The notes: generated by a model from the letters alone, not told the origin. DNA of 64,000 nucleotides from Vreelandella sedimenti (GCF_013416325.1 NZ_JACCGK010000012.1:124001-188000), one strand, 5' to 3'. Positions 26,593-36,549 are shown, counted from the first letter of the stretch. Program-made: numbers and translations.

Positions 26593-28149
26593 ATGAAAAA
26601 ACCTTTAGCTTTGGCTATTTCCGCTGCAGCACTCGCTTTTACCTCCGCCGCCCTGGCTGATGATCCCAAAGAGGGCGGTGTCGTTAACACCATTATTCAG
26701 CCCGAGCCGCCAGGCCTGGTGCTGGGCATGGTTCAGAACGCGCCCACACGTACCGTCTCGGGCAATATCTACGAAGGCCTGTTGCGCTACTCCACCGACC
26801 TAGAGCCCATGCCGCAGTTGGCGGAGTCCTGGGAAGTCAGCGAAGATGGCCGCACCTACACCTTCCATTTGCGTGAAGGCGTTACCTGGCACGACGGCGA
26901 AGCCTTTACCGCCGATGACGTCGTGTTCTCCGCCGATGTCTTCCACCGCGAGTTGAACCCCAGTGCCCGCGCCGTGCTGCAGCACGTGGAGAGCATCGAA
27001 GCCACCGACGACCACACCGTCGTGTTTACCCTGACTCAACCCTTCGGCCCTTTCCTGCTCTCCTTCGAGGCGGGCACTTTCACCATGGTGCCCGAGCACC
27101 TCTACGCGGGCACCGACTTCCGCGATAACGAGCATAATGACCACCCCATCGGCACCGGCCCGTTTAAGTTCTCCAACTGGGAGCGCGGCACGGTGATCGA
27201 GTTGGTTAAAAACGAAGAGTATTACGAAGAGGGCTTGCCCTACCTGGATGGCGTCAATTGGCACATCATTCCTGACGGCGCTTCCCGTGCGGTGGCGTTC
27301 GAAAATGAAACCATTGACGTGCTGCCCAGCGGTACCGTCGAGAACTTCGATATTCCCCGCCTGGCCGAGATGGATAACGTCTGCATGACCGAAGAGGGCC
27401 ACGAGTACTTCAGCCCCTTTGCCATGCTGTGGATGAACAACCGCGAAGGCCCCACGGCGGATAAACGTTTCCGTCAGGCGGTGATGTACGCCATGGATCG
27501 CGAGTTCGCTAAAGATGTATTGTGGAACGGCCTGGGCAATGTGCCGCTCTCCGCCTTTGGCTCCAATGCGCGCTTCCAGAACGACGATCTGGAACCCTAC
27601 GATCACAACCCCGAACGCGCCCGTGAGCTACTGGATGAAATGGGCTACGACGGGGAAGAGATCACTATTCTGCCGCTGCCCTATGGGGAAACCTGGACGC
27701 GCTGGGCCGAAGCCGTACAGCAGAACCTGCGCGAAGTGGGTATTAACGTTGAAACCCAAGCCACCGATGTGGGCGGCTGGAACCAGCGCCTGGGCGATTG
27801 GGATTACGATCTCGCCTTTACCTATCTCTACCAGTATGGCGACCCCGCGCTAGGTATTTCACGCACCTACCTTTCCGACAACATTGCCAAGGGTTCGCCC
27901 TGGAATAACGTGGAAGGCTACGAAAACGAGCGCGTCGACGAGCTGTTTAACGAGGCCGCCACGGCTTTCCCCGACGAAGAGCGCGAAAAACTTTACCGCG
28001 AAGTACAGGAAATCCTCCATGAAGACGTGCCCGTTGGCTGGCTGATGGAGCTGGGCTTCCCGACCCTGTACCGCTGTGATGTGCAGAACCTGGTTACTTC
28101 AGGCGTGGGTGTTAACGACGGCTTTAAAGATGCTTGGCTAGATCGCTAG
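26593..28149 (+). CDS. ABC transporter peptide-type substrate-binding protein
   Basis: A 518-aa SBP_bac_5 (DppA/OppA-like) protein. The signal peptide ends at TSAALADDPKE, followed by ISGNIYEGL-type and HDGEAFTADDVVFS motifs of the family. The ATG at 26593 is preceded by AGGAGCAGG; the frame stays open upstream but that part is promoter. These proteins bind peptides but also opines, glutathione or other amides. With an amidohydrolase and amine enzymes nearby, an acylated amine or a small peptide is plausible. First gene of a five- to six-gene operon. Confidence 0.92.
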   Translation: MKKPLALAISAAALAFTSAALADDPKEGGVVNTIIQPEPPGLVLGMVQNAPTRTVSGNIYEGLLRYSTDLEPMPQLAESWEVSEDGRTYTFHLREGVTWHDGEAFTADDVVFSADVFHRELNPSARAVLQHVESIEATDDHTVVFTLTQPFGPFLLSFEAGTFTMVPEHLYAGTDFRDNEHNDHPIGTGPFKFSNWERGTVIELVKNEEYYEEGLPYLDGVNWHIIPDGASRAVAFENETIDVLPSGTVENFDIPRLAEMDNVCMTEEGHEYFSPFAMLWMNNREGPTADKRFRQAVMYAMDREFAKDVLWNGLGNVPLSAFGSNARFQNDDLEPYDHNPERARELLDEMGYDGEEITILPLPYGETWTRWAEAVQQNLREVGINVETQATDVGGWNQRLGDWDYDLAFTYLYQYGDPALGISRTYLSDNIAKGSPWNNVEGYENERVDELFNEAATAFPDEEREKLYREVQEILHEDVPVGWLMELGFPTLYRCDVQNLVTSGVGVNDGFKDAWLDR

Positions 28150-28172
28150 TTTTTTAGCAAATGCCTAAGCCC

Positions 28173-28203
28173 CACCCAGGCGATGAACGCCGCCTGGGTG
28201 TTT
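28173..28203 (+). other. Stem-loop after the binding-protein gene
   Basis: CACCCAGGCG at 28173-28182 pairs perfectly with CGCCTGGGTG at 28191-28200, followed by TTTC. It lies between the binding-protein gene and the first permease gene. Probably a partial terminator or mRNA-protecting hairpin that lowers permease expression. Confidence 0.6.
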
Positions 28204-28241
28204 CAGCTATGTCTTGAAGGTATTAGTCAGGAAAACTACTT

Positions 28242-29222
28242 ATGGTTTACGCGCGCCTCATTCTGATGCGGCTGTTTAAAGCCGTGATTGTGCTGTTTTT
28301 AATCGTTATTTTTAACTTCCTGCTGATTCAGCTGGCCCCCGGTGACCCGGCCGCGATTCTGGCTGGCGAAGCGGGTGCCGCGGATCAGGAATTTCTAAAC
28401 CAACTGCGCGAGCGCTTTGGGCTCGACCAGCCGATGTATGTGCAGCTGTGGCGCTATGTATCAGGTATCGCCATGCTCGATTTTGGTTACTCCTATCGGT
28501 TGGGCGTCCCTGTATTTGACCTGATTATGGATCGCTTACCTGCCACCCTATTGCTGACTGGCACTGCCTTCGTGCTCTCGTTGGTGCTGGGCATCGTGGC
28601 AGGCTCCATGGCCGCGGCACGGGTCAAGAAACCCTCTGGCTCACTGATCATGGCGCTGGCGCTGGTGTTCTACGCCACGCCGCTGTTCTGGGTCGCACTG
28701 ATGTCGGTGGTGGTGTTTTCCGTCTACCTGGGCTGGCTGCCCGCCTACGGTCTCTACACCGTGGGGGCAGGCCATACGGGGTTTGCGCTGGTGCTCGATG
28801 TTGCCAAGCACTTGGTGCTCCCAGCGACCACCTTAGCGCTATTTTTTATGGCGATTTACACCCGCATGACGCGCACGTCGATGTTGGATGCCGCGCAGCA
28901 GGATTACGTCAAAACCGCCCGCGCCAAAGGCTTAAAGCCCAGCATTATCCAGCGCCGTCATGTGTTGCGTAACGCCCTGCTGCCGATCATCACATTAGCG
29001 GGCCTGCAGGCGGGGCAGATGGTCGGTGGTGCGATCCTGACCGAAACCGTGTTTGCCTGGCCCGGCATCGGGCGGCTGATGTTCGAAGCATTGCAGCAGC
29101 GCGACTACAACCTGCTGCTGGGCATTTTCTTCTTCTCGGCAGCCTTGGTCATCGTCTTCAATATCATCACCGATTTGGTGTACAGCCTGGCTGATCCACG
29201 CATCAAGAAGGGGGCCGCATGA
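28242..29222 (+). CDS. ABC transporter permease (DppB-like)
   Basis: A 326-aa permease with six hydrophobic segments. Family marks are QLAPGDPAAILAGEAG near residue 31, and the EAA loop near TARAKGLKPSIIQRRHVLRN that docks the ATPase. Length is standard for DppB/OppB. The stop overlaps the next ATG by 4 bp. It forms the membrane channel with the following gene product. Confidence 0.93.
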   Translation: MVYARLILMRLFKAVIVLFLIVIFNFLLIQLAPGDPAAILAGEAGAADQEFLNQLRERFGLDQPMYVQLWRYVSGIAMLDFGYSYRLGVPVFDLIMDRLPATLLLTGTAFVLSLVLGIVAGSMAAARVKKPSGSLIMALALVFYATPLFWVALMSVVVFSVYLGWLPAYGLYTVGAGHTGFALVLDVAKHLVLPATTLALFFMAIYTRMTRTSMLDAAQQDYVKTARAKGLKPSIIQRRHVLRNALLPIITLAGLQAGQMVGGAILTETVFAWPGIGRLMFEALQQRDYNLLLGIFFFSAALVIVFNIITDLVYSLADPRIKKGAA

Positions 29223-30052
29223 GCTTTTTCGCACGCTTCGCGCAAAACCGTGGCGCCCTCGTCGGCCTGATCATCCTGCTGCTGATTATCACCATGGCCA
29301 TACTGGCGCCGCTGCTGTTTCCAGAATCGCCATGGCGAATGGTTCAGCGGCCCTTTTTACCCCCGCTCTCGCAAGATGGTTTTCCCCTGGGCACCGACAC
29401 CATGGGCCGCAATGTGGCCTCAGGCTTGATGCACGGCGCCTGGGTATCGCTGTTGATCGGGCTGGTGTCGACGAGCGTGGCGCTGCTGATTGGCGTTCCC
29501 TTGGGGGCGATTGCAGGCTACTACGGCGGCATCATTGATGACGTACTGATGCGCTTTACCGAGTTCTTTCAGACCATCCCCAACTTCGCGCTGGCGATAG
29601 TGCTGGTGGCGATTATGCAGCCCAGCATCACCTCCATCGTGCTGGCGATCGCGATTGTCAGCTGGCCACCGGTGGCTCGCTTAGTGCGCGCCGAGTTTAT
29701 GTCGTTGCGCAACCGCGAGTATGTCGAAGCGGCGCGCTTGGTCGGCCAGTCCAACACCACGATTATTCTGCGCCAAATTCTGCCCAATACGCTCTCGCCG
29801 ATTATCGTGCTGGCATCGTTGATGGTGGCCACCGCGATTTTGCTGGAGTCGGCGCTGTCGTTTCTCGGTTTGGGCGACCCTAACGTGATGTCCTGGGGTT
29901 ATATGATTGGCGCTGCGCGCACGGTGATTCGCCAAGCGTGGTGGCTGAGTTTCTTCCCAGGAGTAGCGATTCTGCTCACCGTACTGGCGTTAAACCTGGT
30001 GGGTGAAGGGTTAGACGACGCACTGAACCCCAAACTATCACGCGAGCGCTAA
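29219..30052 (+). CDS. ABC transporter permease (DppC-like)
   Basis: A 277-aa permease with about six membrane segments. The periplasmic loop with FPLGTDTMGRNV and the EAA loop with EAARLVGQSNTTIILRQI are typical of DppC/OppC. It pairs with the upstream permease. Overlap 4 bp upstream, gap 9 bases to the ATPase gene. Confidence 0.93.
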   Translation: MSFFARFAQNRGALVGLIILLLIITMAILAPLLFPESPWRMVQRPFLPPLSQDGFPLGTDTMGRNVASGLMHGAWVSLLIGLVSTSVALLIGVPLGAIAGYYGGIIDDVLMRFTEFFQTIPNFALAIVLVAIMQPSITSIVLAIAIVSWPPVARLVRAEFMSLRNREYVEAARLVGQSNTTIILRQILPNTLSPIIVLASLMVATAILLESALSFLGLGDPNVMSWGYMIGAARTVIRQAWWLSFFPGVAILLTVLALNLVGEGLDDALNPKLSRER

Positions 30053-30061
30053 GGACTTTAT

Positions 30062-31702
30062 ATGCCTATTACAGAGAATCAATCGGCTGACACCGTCCTC
30101 AGCATTCGCGATCTGAACATTGCGCTCCCCAAAGGGGCGGATCGCGCCCTGGCGGTGGAGGACGTTAGCTACGAGGTGAAGCGCGGCGAAATCATGTGCG
30201 TGGTGGGCGAGTCCGGTTCCGGTAAATCGATGGCCGCCAACGCTGTGATGGGGCTGCTGCCCAAGGGCGTGAACGCCACCCATGGCGAGATACTCTTTGA
30301 AGGGCAGGATCTTCTCGCCCTAACGGAAAAGCAGCACCGCGCCCTGCGTGGGCTAAAGATCGGCATGATCTTCCAGGAGCCGATGACCGCCCTAAACCCG
30401 CTGATGCGGGTAGGCGCGCAAATTGCCGAAGTGTTCGAGGCCCACGGCCAGTTCAACCCCAAAGAGCGCCAGGCTCGCGCGCTGGAGCTGTTGATCGAAG
30501 TGGGTATTCCCCAGCCAGAGAAGGCCATTCGCGCCTACCCGTTCGAGCTTTCCGGCGGCCAGCGCCAGCGGGTCATGATCGCCATGGCGCTGGCGTTGGA
30601 GCCCATTTTACTGATTGCCGACGAGCCCACCACGGCGCTGGATGTCACCACGCAAGCGCAGATACTTGAGCTGATCCGCGACCTTCAGCAGCGGCGCGGC
30701 ATGTCGGTGATGTTTATCACTCACGACTTTGGCGTGGTGGCCGAAATTGCCAATCGCGTCTGCGTCATGCGCCACGGCAAGATCGTCGAGCTGGGTGACG
30801 CCAAGTCGGTGCTTGAGAACCCTCAAGACGCCTATACCCAAGCGCTGATTGCAGCGATTCCAAGCAATGCGGTGCCGCCCCACCGTGAAACCAGCCAGGT
30901 CGCCCCGCTGCTGGAAATCAAGCAGCTAAATAAGGTCTTTCGCTCCCGAGGCGGTTGGCTTAAACCTGCCCGGGAAGTGCGTGCCCTTGAGGATGTATCG
31001 CTCACCTTGGCGCGGGGTGAAACGGTGGGCATCGTAGGCGAATCCGGTTCCGGAAAGTCCACCCTCGGGCGCTGCGTGGTGCGTTTGGAGCACCCCGACA
31101 GCGGCGAACTGCTGTTGGATGGGGTGAACCTTTCCCAGCTCAAAGGCGATGCGCTGCGCCGAGAACGCCACCGGGTGCAGATGATATTCCAAGACCCCTA
31201 CGCCTCGCTCAACCCACGCACCAAAGTGGGCATGGCGATTGCTCAGGGGCCAATTGCCAACGGCACGCCCAAAGCTGCAGCGCTCAAGCAGGCGGGCGAG
31301 CTGCTCGACATGGTGGGCTTGGGCGCCAGCGCCGTGGAGCGTTTCCCCCACGAGTTTTCCGGTGGCCAGCGCCAGCGCATCGGTATTGCCCGAGCACTAG
31401 CGCTTAATCCCGAACTGATCGTGGCGGATGAGGCCGTTTCAGCCCTGGATGTTTCGATTCAAGCCCAGGTACTGGAACTGCTGGAAGAGTTGAAGCAGCG
31501 GCTGTCGCTTTCGCTGCTGTTCATCACCCACGACCTGCGCGTCGCCGCGCATATCTGCGACCGCATAGTGGTCATGCAGCACGGCCGCATCGTCGAGCAA
31601 GGTAGCGCCGAGCAGATTTTCCTCGCCCCGCGTGAGGCGTATACCCAGGATCTGCTCAAGGCAATTCCCGGCCGCGAAGCCCCCGTGGCAGCGACAGCGT
31701 AA
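30062..31702 (+). CDS. Fused dipeptide-type ABC ATPase (DppD-DppF)
   Basis: A 546-aa protein with two complete ATPase domains in one chain. Domain 1 has [12 protein letters not shown] and [14 protein letters not shown], with Walker [13 protein letters not shown]; domain 2 has [26 protein letters not shown] and [12 protein letters not shown]. Separate dppD and dppF genes are usual, but the fusion (YejF/GsiA type) is known. It energises the transporter encoded just before it. The second Walker B reads DEAVSALD, as in many DppF/OppF proteins. Confidence 0.94.
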   Translation: MPITENQSADTVLSIRDLNIALPKGADRALAVEDVSYEVKRGEIMCVVGESGSGKSMAANAVMGLLPKGVNATHGEILFEGQDLLALTEKQHRALRGLKIGMIFQEPMTALNPLMRVGAQIAEVFEAHGQFNPKERQARALELLIEVGIPQPEKAIRAYPFELSGGQRQRVMIAMALALEPILLIADEPTTALDVTTQAQILELIRDLQQRRGMSVMFITHDFGVVAEIANRVCVMRHGKIVELGDAKSVLENPQDAYTQALIAAIPSNAVPPHRETSQVAPLLEIKQLNKVFRSRGGWLKPAREVRALEDVSLTLARGETVGIVGESGSGKSTLGRCVVRLEHPDSGELLLDGVNLSQLKGDALRRERHRVQMIFQDPYASLNPRTKVGMAIAQGPIANGTPKAAALKQAGELLDMVGLGASAVERFPHEFSGGQRQRIGIARALALNPELIVADEAVSALDVSIQAQVLELLEELKQRLSLSLLFITHDLRVAAHICDRIVVMQHGRIVEQGSAEQIFLAPREAYTQDLLKAIPGREAPVAATA

Positions 31703-31737
31703 TTTGTCGGATAGGAAAGACAAGCTAAGGAAAACAC

Positions 31738-33120
31738 ATGCAAATAACCCTGGAGGCGCTGCGCGCCATTGTTGGCCCTGGCCATGTATTGACCGGCGAT
31801 GATGTGCACAGCCGCCGCGTGGATTGGATGACCGGCGCCCCCTGCCAGGCTGGGGCGATTGTTCGCCCGGCGGATACCGAGCAGCTTTCCAAAGTGATGC
31901 GCGCCTGCTATGAGTTGCAGCAGCCGGTGGTCACCCACGGCGGATTAACCGGGTTGGTGCACGGTGCAGAAGCTAGCCCGGATGAGCTGGTGATTTCCCT
32001 GGAACGTATGAGCGCGATTGAAGCGATTGACCAGGTGGGCGGCACGCTCACCGTGCAGGCGGGGGCACCGCTGCAGCGGGTTCAGGAAGCTGCGAAAGAG
32101 GTCGGCCTGCAGTTCCCGCTGGATCTGGGCGCTCGGGGCAGTTGTACCATTGGCGGCAATATCGCCACCAATGCCGGTGGCGTTCGGGTGATCCGCTACG
32201 GCATGATGCGCCAGCAGGTACTCGGCCTGGAAGCGGTCATGGCCGATGGCCGCGTGGTCAGCTCCATGAACCACATGTTGAAAAACAACGCCGGTTTCGA
32301 TTTAAAACAGCTGTTTATCGGTAGCGAAGGCACCCTGGGAATTGTGACCCGCGCGGTGCTGCGCTTGCAGCCACCTACCCCCAGCGAGCAAACGGCGATG
32401 GTGGCCTGCCCCTCGTTTGAGGCACTCACCGGGCTGCTCAGCCATATGGGCAAAGCGCTTGGCGGAGGCCTCGGCGCTTTTGAGGTGATGTGGCAAAACC
32501 ACTACCGGCTGCTCACTGAAACCCTGGGCCGCCACACCCCGCCGATTGCCACTGAACATCCGTTTTATGTGATCATTGATTCCCTGGGCAGCGACGCCGA
32601 GCGCAACGCCAACCAGTTCAGCGAAGCCTTAGAAAGTGCGTTAGAGAGCGAGCTGATTGTCGATGCGGTGATTGCGCAGTCGACTACCCAGCGCGATGGG
32701 CTATGGGCGATTCGGGAGGATATTGAGGGGCTGGTCAAAGGCTTGGCGCCGGTGCTTACCTTCGATGTCAGCCTGCCGATTGCCGATATGCAGCGCTACA
32801 CCAATGCCTTGGAAGCGCAGCTAACCCAGCGCTGGCCCGAGGCGCGTTTGGTGGTCTTTGGCCACCTGGGCGATGGCAATCTGCATATTTCCGTTAGCGT
32901 GGGGAGCGCCAAGGTCGAGGTGCGCCGTGAAGTGGAAGCCATGGTCTATCAGCCGCTGGAGGTACTTGGCGGCTCGGTTTCCGCCGAACACGGCATTGGC
33001 CTGGAGAAGCGCCCCTGGCTGAGCACCTGCCGCTCCAGCACCGAGATCGAGCTGATGCGGGTCCTCAAGCAAGCGCTCGACCCGCTCAAGCTTTTAAATC
33101 GCGGTAAAGTACTTCAATAA
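31738..33120 (+). CDS. FAD-linked 2-hydroxyacid oxidase/dehydrogenase (GlcD-like)
   Basis: A 460-aa protein of the GlcD/D-lactate dehydrogenase family: PP-loop type FAD domain with VTHGGLTGLVHG, GSCTIGGNIATNAGG and FIGSEGTLGIVTRAV, then a C-terminal cap with GHLGDGNLHISV and SAEHGIGLEKR (metal-site His). It oxidises a D-2-hydroxy acid to the 2-keto acid. It lies 35 bases after the ATPase gene and before an aminotransferase gene, so a 2-hydroxy to 2-keto to 2-amino acid interconversion is suggested. Substrate unknown. Confidence 0.9.
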   Translation: MQITLEALRAIVGPGHVLTGDDVHSRRVDWMTGAPCQAGAIVRPADTEQLSKVMRACYELQQPVVTHGGLTGLVHGAEASPDELVISLERMSAIEAIDQVGGTLTVQAGAPLQRVQEAAKEVGLQFPLDLGARGSCTIGGNIATNAGGVRVIRYGMMRQQVLGLEAVMADGRVVSSMNHMLKNNAGFDLKQLFIGSEGTLGIVTRAVLRLQPPTPSEQTAMVACPSFEALTGLLSHMGKALGGGLGAFEVMWQNHYRLLTETLGRHTPPIATEHPFYVIIDSLGSDAERNANQFSEALESALESELIVDAVIAQSTTQRDGLWAIREDIEGLVKGLAPVLTFDVSLPIADMQRYTNALEAQLTQRWPEARLVVFGHLGDGNLHISVSVGSAKVEVRREVEAMVYQPLEVLGGSVSAEHGIGLEKRPWLSTCRSSTEIELMRVLKQALDPLKLLNRGKVLQ

Positions 33121-33160
33121 ACGTTTTAAGTTACTCATTAACACTGTTTTAGGACTTACC

Positions 33161-34285
33161 ATGCCCTGCCAAAGCACGCCCCGTTATCCCGAGCACTTAA
33201 CTGGCGAAGGCCCGCATAACCCCTTTCCAGGTATCAAAGTATTAGAGCGCCGCATTGGAAAGGAGATCCCCCACCGGCTGGGCTCTAACGAAGGCCTGGA
33301 TATGCCCCACCGCGCCCTGCGCGAACACTTTGGCGATGCCCTGGCCGAACACGTTTACTGCTACGGCGATGCCGAAGCGCTGGGTGTGCGACAACGCTTG
33401 AGCGCACAGCAAGGTATTGCGCTGGAAACGATGCTGGTAGATGCCGGTGCCGATAGTTTAATCGCCCTGGCCCTGCGCACCACCTGCGAGCCGGGGGAAA
33501 CCGTGGTGAGCACCGCAGGCACCTACCCCACCTTGGGCTATTTTGCCAAAGGCCAGGGCTGCCGCCTGATTGAGCCCAGTTACTATGAAGCGCCGGGCGC
33601 GCTGGCCCCCGATCTGGAAGCCCTTATCGCAGCGGCGCATCAGGAAAACGCGCGGCTGGTCTATCTGGCCAACCCGGACAACCCCAGCGGCCACTTACAT
33701 GGCGACAGCGCCATTCTCAAGCTGCGCGAGGCGTTGCCCGACACCTGCTGGCTGCTGCTGGATGAAGCCTATGGGGATTTTCGTGATGACGCTGGCAGCG
33801 AGTTCGCTGCCAAAGCAATACCGGGAGTGATTCGCCTGCGCACGCTTTCCAAAGCCCACGGCTTGGCGGGCCTGCGCGTTGGCTACGCCATCGCCGACCC
33901 TGACGTGCTGGCGATGATGATGAAAGTACGTATTCACTACGCGGTATCGTCATTGACCCTAGCCGCCGCCGAAGTGGTACTCGACCACCCTGACGAGGTT
34001 CACCAACACGTCGCCGATGTGAAAGCGCGCCGTGAGCAGTTGGCTGAGCACTTTCGCGCACTTGGTGCCGACGTACTCCCCAGCGCCACCAACTTTATCG
34101 GCATTCGCCTACCCAGCGCCGGCCTCGCCGCCGAGGTACATCAGCAACTGCTCGCTGAAGGCGTTTTGGTCGCTCGTTTGGCGCATCCAGAGCTTGCCAA
34201 TGTGATACGTATTACGGCAGTACAAGCAGCGCTGGAGCCGGGGAGATTGGCGACTCTCGAACAGGCTATTACAGAACACGCATGA
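33161..34285 (+). CDS. Class I/II aminotransferase, HisC-like
   Basis: A 374-aa fold-type I PLP aminotransferase resembling histidinol-phosphate and aromatic aminotransferases. Visible are LGSNEGLDMPHRAL, LANPDNPSG (PLP-ring Asn), LLDEAYGDF (Asp-x-x-Tyr) and LSKAHGLAGLRVGYAI, where Lys binds PLP and Arg the phosphate. It closes the plus-strand operon. Its place in a catabolic locus, away from other his genes, argues against histidine synthesis. Confidence 0.87.
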   Translation: MPCQSTPRYPEHLTGEGPHNPFPGIKVLERRIGKEIPHRLGSNEGLDMPHRALREHFGDALAEHVYCYGDAEALGVRQRLSAQQGIALETMLVDAGADSLIALALRTTCEPGETVVSTAGTYPTLGYFAKGQGCRLIEPSYYEAPGALAPDLEALIAAAHQENARLVYLANPDNPSGHLHGDSAILKLREALPDTCWLLLDEAYGDFRDDAGSEFAAKAIPGVIRLRTLSKAHGLAGLRVGYAIADPDVLAMMMKVRIHYAVSSLTLAAAEVVLDHPDEVHQHVADVKARREQLAEHFRALGADVLPSATNFIGIRLPSAGLAAEVHQQLLAEGVLVARLAHPELANVIRITAVQAALEPGRLATLEQAITEHA

Positions 34286-34309
34286 TTAAATGGGTAAATC
34301 TGCTCAGTA

Positions 34310-34462
34310 GGTGCGAGGGCAGGTTGGAGCGAGGGTCTTTCGCCCAGGGCCGGAAAATGTTCCCGACAATTCCGGCATTTCCGCCATCCATGGCGGTCAG
34401 ATGGCGAAAGCAGCGCCCAGGGATGGGTTCACAGCGCCCTCGCGGAAACCTGCCCTCGCACC
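34310..34462. repeat. REP/MITE-like palindromic element
   Basis: A 153-bp element with perfect 16-bp terminal inverted repeats, GGTGCGAGGGCAGGTT (34310-34325) and AACCTGCCCTCGCACC (34447-34462), and an inner perfect palindrome CCGCCATCCATGGCGG (34381-34396). It fills most of the gap between two convergent operons, a usual site for such repeats. It carries no gene. It may fold into a long hairpin and act as a two-way terminator. Whether it recurs in the genome cannot be seen here. Confidence 0.75.
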
Positions 34463-34492
34463 GGGGCATGCTGATTACCCGCCACACTAGCC

Positions 34493-35446
34493 CTAAGGTG
34501 TTAACCAATGCCGGAAGTCATCCAACTCACCCCGCACCGCTTGGCGATATAAGCCCTGCAGTTGAGCCGTAACGCTATCAGAGCTGATCGGCTCGTTGAC
34601 AGGCGGCGCACCCGCTCGGGTGCCGATATGGCGACCATCCAGCTCGCGCAGCGGCAGTATCTCAGCGGCGGTGCCGGTTAAGAACACCTCATCGGCGGTA
34701 TACAGCTCGTCGCGGGTAATCCGCCGCTCGCGCACCTCAATACCCAGCACTTTTTGCGCCAGCTGAATCACGCTGTCCCGGGTGATGCCTTGAAGGCATG
34801 AGGTCACTTCCGGGGTGTGCAGCACGCCGTCGCGGAGCAAGAAGACGTTAGCCGCCGAGGCTTCAGCCACATAGCCCTCCGGGTCGAGCATGATGGTTTC
34901 ATCGAACCCGGCTTTGATCGCCGTGTTCAGTGCCAGTATCGAGTTGACGTAGTGGCCGTTGGTTTTCGCCCGGCAGAGGCTGATATTGACGTGGTGGCGC
35001 GCCCAGGAAGAGGTCAGCGCACGCAAGCCGTGAGTGGCGGACTGGGGCGAGATGTAGGGCCCCAAATCCCAGGCGGCCACCATGACGTGGGTGGTTAATC
35101 CTTGAGCACGCAATCCCATTCCTTCCGCGCCGAAAAATACCGTGGGCTTGAGATAGGCGCTGCTCAGGTTGTTTTTCGCCAGGCACTGGCGCTGGGCGTC
35201 GATCAGCTCCGCTTCACTAAACGGCAGCGGCATATCCAGCGAATGAGCACTTTCTGCCAAGCGGCGGGTATGTTCCGCAGCACGAAATAGATGCGTGCCG
35301 CTGGGACCAGCGTAGGCGCGCACGCCCTCAAAACAGCCCATGCCGTAGTGCAGCGTGTGGGTAAGGATGTGCACCTTGGCCTCACGCCACTCCAGCCACT
35401 TGCCATCCTGCCAAATCCAGCCTTCGCGGTCATAAAGCGGTGTCAT
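34493..35446 (-). CDS. Branched-chain amino acid aminotransferase family
   Basis: A 317-aa fold-type IV PLP enzyme like IlvE (about 308 aa). Visible are HTLHYGMGCFEGVRAY, KPTVFFGAEGMG, RAKTNGHYVNSILA with the PLP Lys, and EASAANVFLL. The ATG at 35446 overlaps the stop of the HDAC2 gene by 4 bp; the frame runs on to 35473 but the coupled start is preferred. It is the last gene of the RidA-to-aminotransferase operon, so it probably serves a catabolic step, though biosynthetic IlvE activity is possible. Confidence 0.88.
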   Translation of the reverse strand: MTPLYDREGWIWQDGKWLEWREAKVHILTHTLHYGMGCFEGVRAYAGPSGTHLFRAAEHTRRLAESAHSLDMPLPFSEAELIDAQRQCLAKNNLSSAYLKPTVFFGAEGMGLRAQGLTTHVMVAAWDLGPYISPQSATHGLRALTSSWARHHVNISLCRAKTNGHYVNSILALNTAIKAGFDETIMLDPEGYVAEASAANVFLLRDGVLHTPEVTSCLQGITRDSVIQLAQKVLGIEVRERRITRDELYTADEVFLTGTAAEILPLRELDGRHIGTRAGAPPVNEPISSDSVTAQLQGLYRQAVRGELDDFRHWLTP

Positions 35447-36549
35447 CGGGTTGTTTGCTCCCACTGTTGGCACCAGCCATCGATCAACGTCTGCTGGTGC
35501 GGTTGCAGGGCCTGATAGCCCCAGGCGGCAATTTCATCGTTTTGCGGGTCGGGCACGGCAATGGCGCTGCCTGCCAGGGTTTGGATCACCGCGTGGCCGC
35601 AGAGCGGCACATAGCCTTCTGAATAGCCGCCTTCGTGCACAAACACCAGCTTGCCTTCGCAGCATCGATCCGCCAGCGCTTTGAGCTGGGCGGTCATGGT
35701 GGCGAACGCTTGGCTATTGAGTAGCATCTTGCCTAGTGGATCCTTGGCGCAGGCGTCGTAACCGCAGGCCACTACGATGAGTTCGGGGTTAAAGGCTTCC
35801 AACGCGGGCAGCACCAGTTTTTCCATGGCGTAGGAGTAGGCACCCAGGCCGCAGCCCGGTGGCAGCGGCAGGTTGAGATTAGCGCCTAGGCCTGCACCTT
35901 CGCCCTGCTCGTCAAAGCTGCCGGTTTCCAGCGGATAGTTAGCCGCCTGATGGAGTGAAACGGTCAATACATCGGGATCGCCATAAAACGCCGTCTGCTG
36001 ACCGTTGCCATGGTGAACATCCCAATCGAGTATCGCCACACGGTTAACCTGCCCCAAGGCGCGGGCGCGCATCACCGCCACGGGGATATTACCCAGCAGG
36101 CAGAACCCACGGCCCTGGTCGGCTTCGGCATGGTGCCCCGGCGGGCGGCATAGGGCGTAGGCGTGGCTCACCTCACCCTGCGCCACGGCTTCTACAGCGG
36201 CGATAGCTAACCCTACAGATTGGGTCGCCGCTGCCCAACTGCCCGGCATATAGGGTGCGCAGTCGCCACCATTGCCGCCCCTGGCTTTATCCCCTGTCTG
36301 CAGTTCATCCAGATAACGCGGGGTGTGAAAACGCAGCAGGTCAGTAAGCGAAGCGGCGGCTGGTTTCACCACTTGAAGCTCGTCAATCAGGCCGCTGACT
36401 TCAAGGATGTTTTTCAGGCGTCGTTTACTTTCCGGGCTTTCCGAGGCGGCCTGGGGCTGCAAAAACTCACCCGGCGCGGAAAATACCCCAATCGCGCCCA
36501 GATCGTGCCAAAAGCAGCGTTCGTGCCAATAAAAACCGGTTCTGCTCAT
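35443..36549 (-). CDS. Histone deacetylase-family amidohydrolase (HDAC2)
   Basis: A 368-aa HDAC-fold zinc enzyme with CRPPGHHAE (His139/140), LDWDVHHGNG (zinc ligands Asp177, His179), CGYDACAKDP (zinc ligand Asp265) and HEGGYSEGY (catalytic Tyr). All active-site residues are present. It overlaps both neighbours by 4 bp (HDAC3 upstream, aminotransferase downstream), so the three are tightly coupled. Clearly diverged from HDAC1 and HDAC3, so a different substrate or a hetero-complex is likely. Confidence 0.88.
   Translation of the reverse strand: MSRTGFYWHERCFWHDLGAIGVFSAPGEFLQPQAASESPESKRRLKNILEVSGLIDELQVVKPAAASLTDLLRFHTPRYLDELQTGDKARGGNGGDCAPYMPGSWAAATQSVGLAIAAVEAVAQGEVSHAYALCRPPGHHAEADQGRGFCLLGNIPVAVMRARALGQVNRVAILDWDVHHGNGQQTAFYGDPDVLTVSLHQAANYPLETGSFDEQGEGAGLGANLNLPLPPGCGLGAYSYAMEKLVLPALEAFNPELIVVACGYDACAKDPLGKMLLNSQAFATMTAQLKALADRCCEGKLVFVHEGGYSEGYVPLCGHAVIQTLAGSAIAVPDPQNDEIAAWGYQALQPHQQTLIDGWCQQWEQTTR

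Noticed and set aside
26800..27606. 268-codon minus-strand open frame
   Set aside because: It lies wholly antisense inside the well-supported binding-protein gene and follows its codon bias; no start signal or family motif.
34493..35446. Biosynthetic ilvE as the sole reading
   Set aside because: The gene is coupled by a 4-bp overlap to an HDAC gene at the end of a catabolic operon, so a dedicated biosynthetic role was not assumed.
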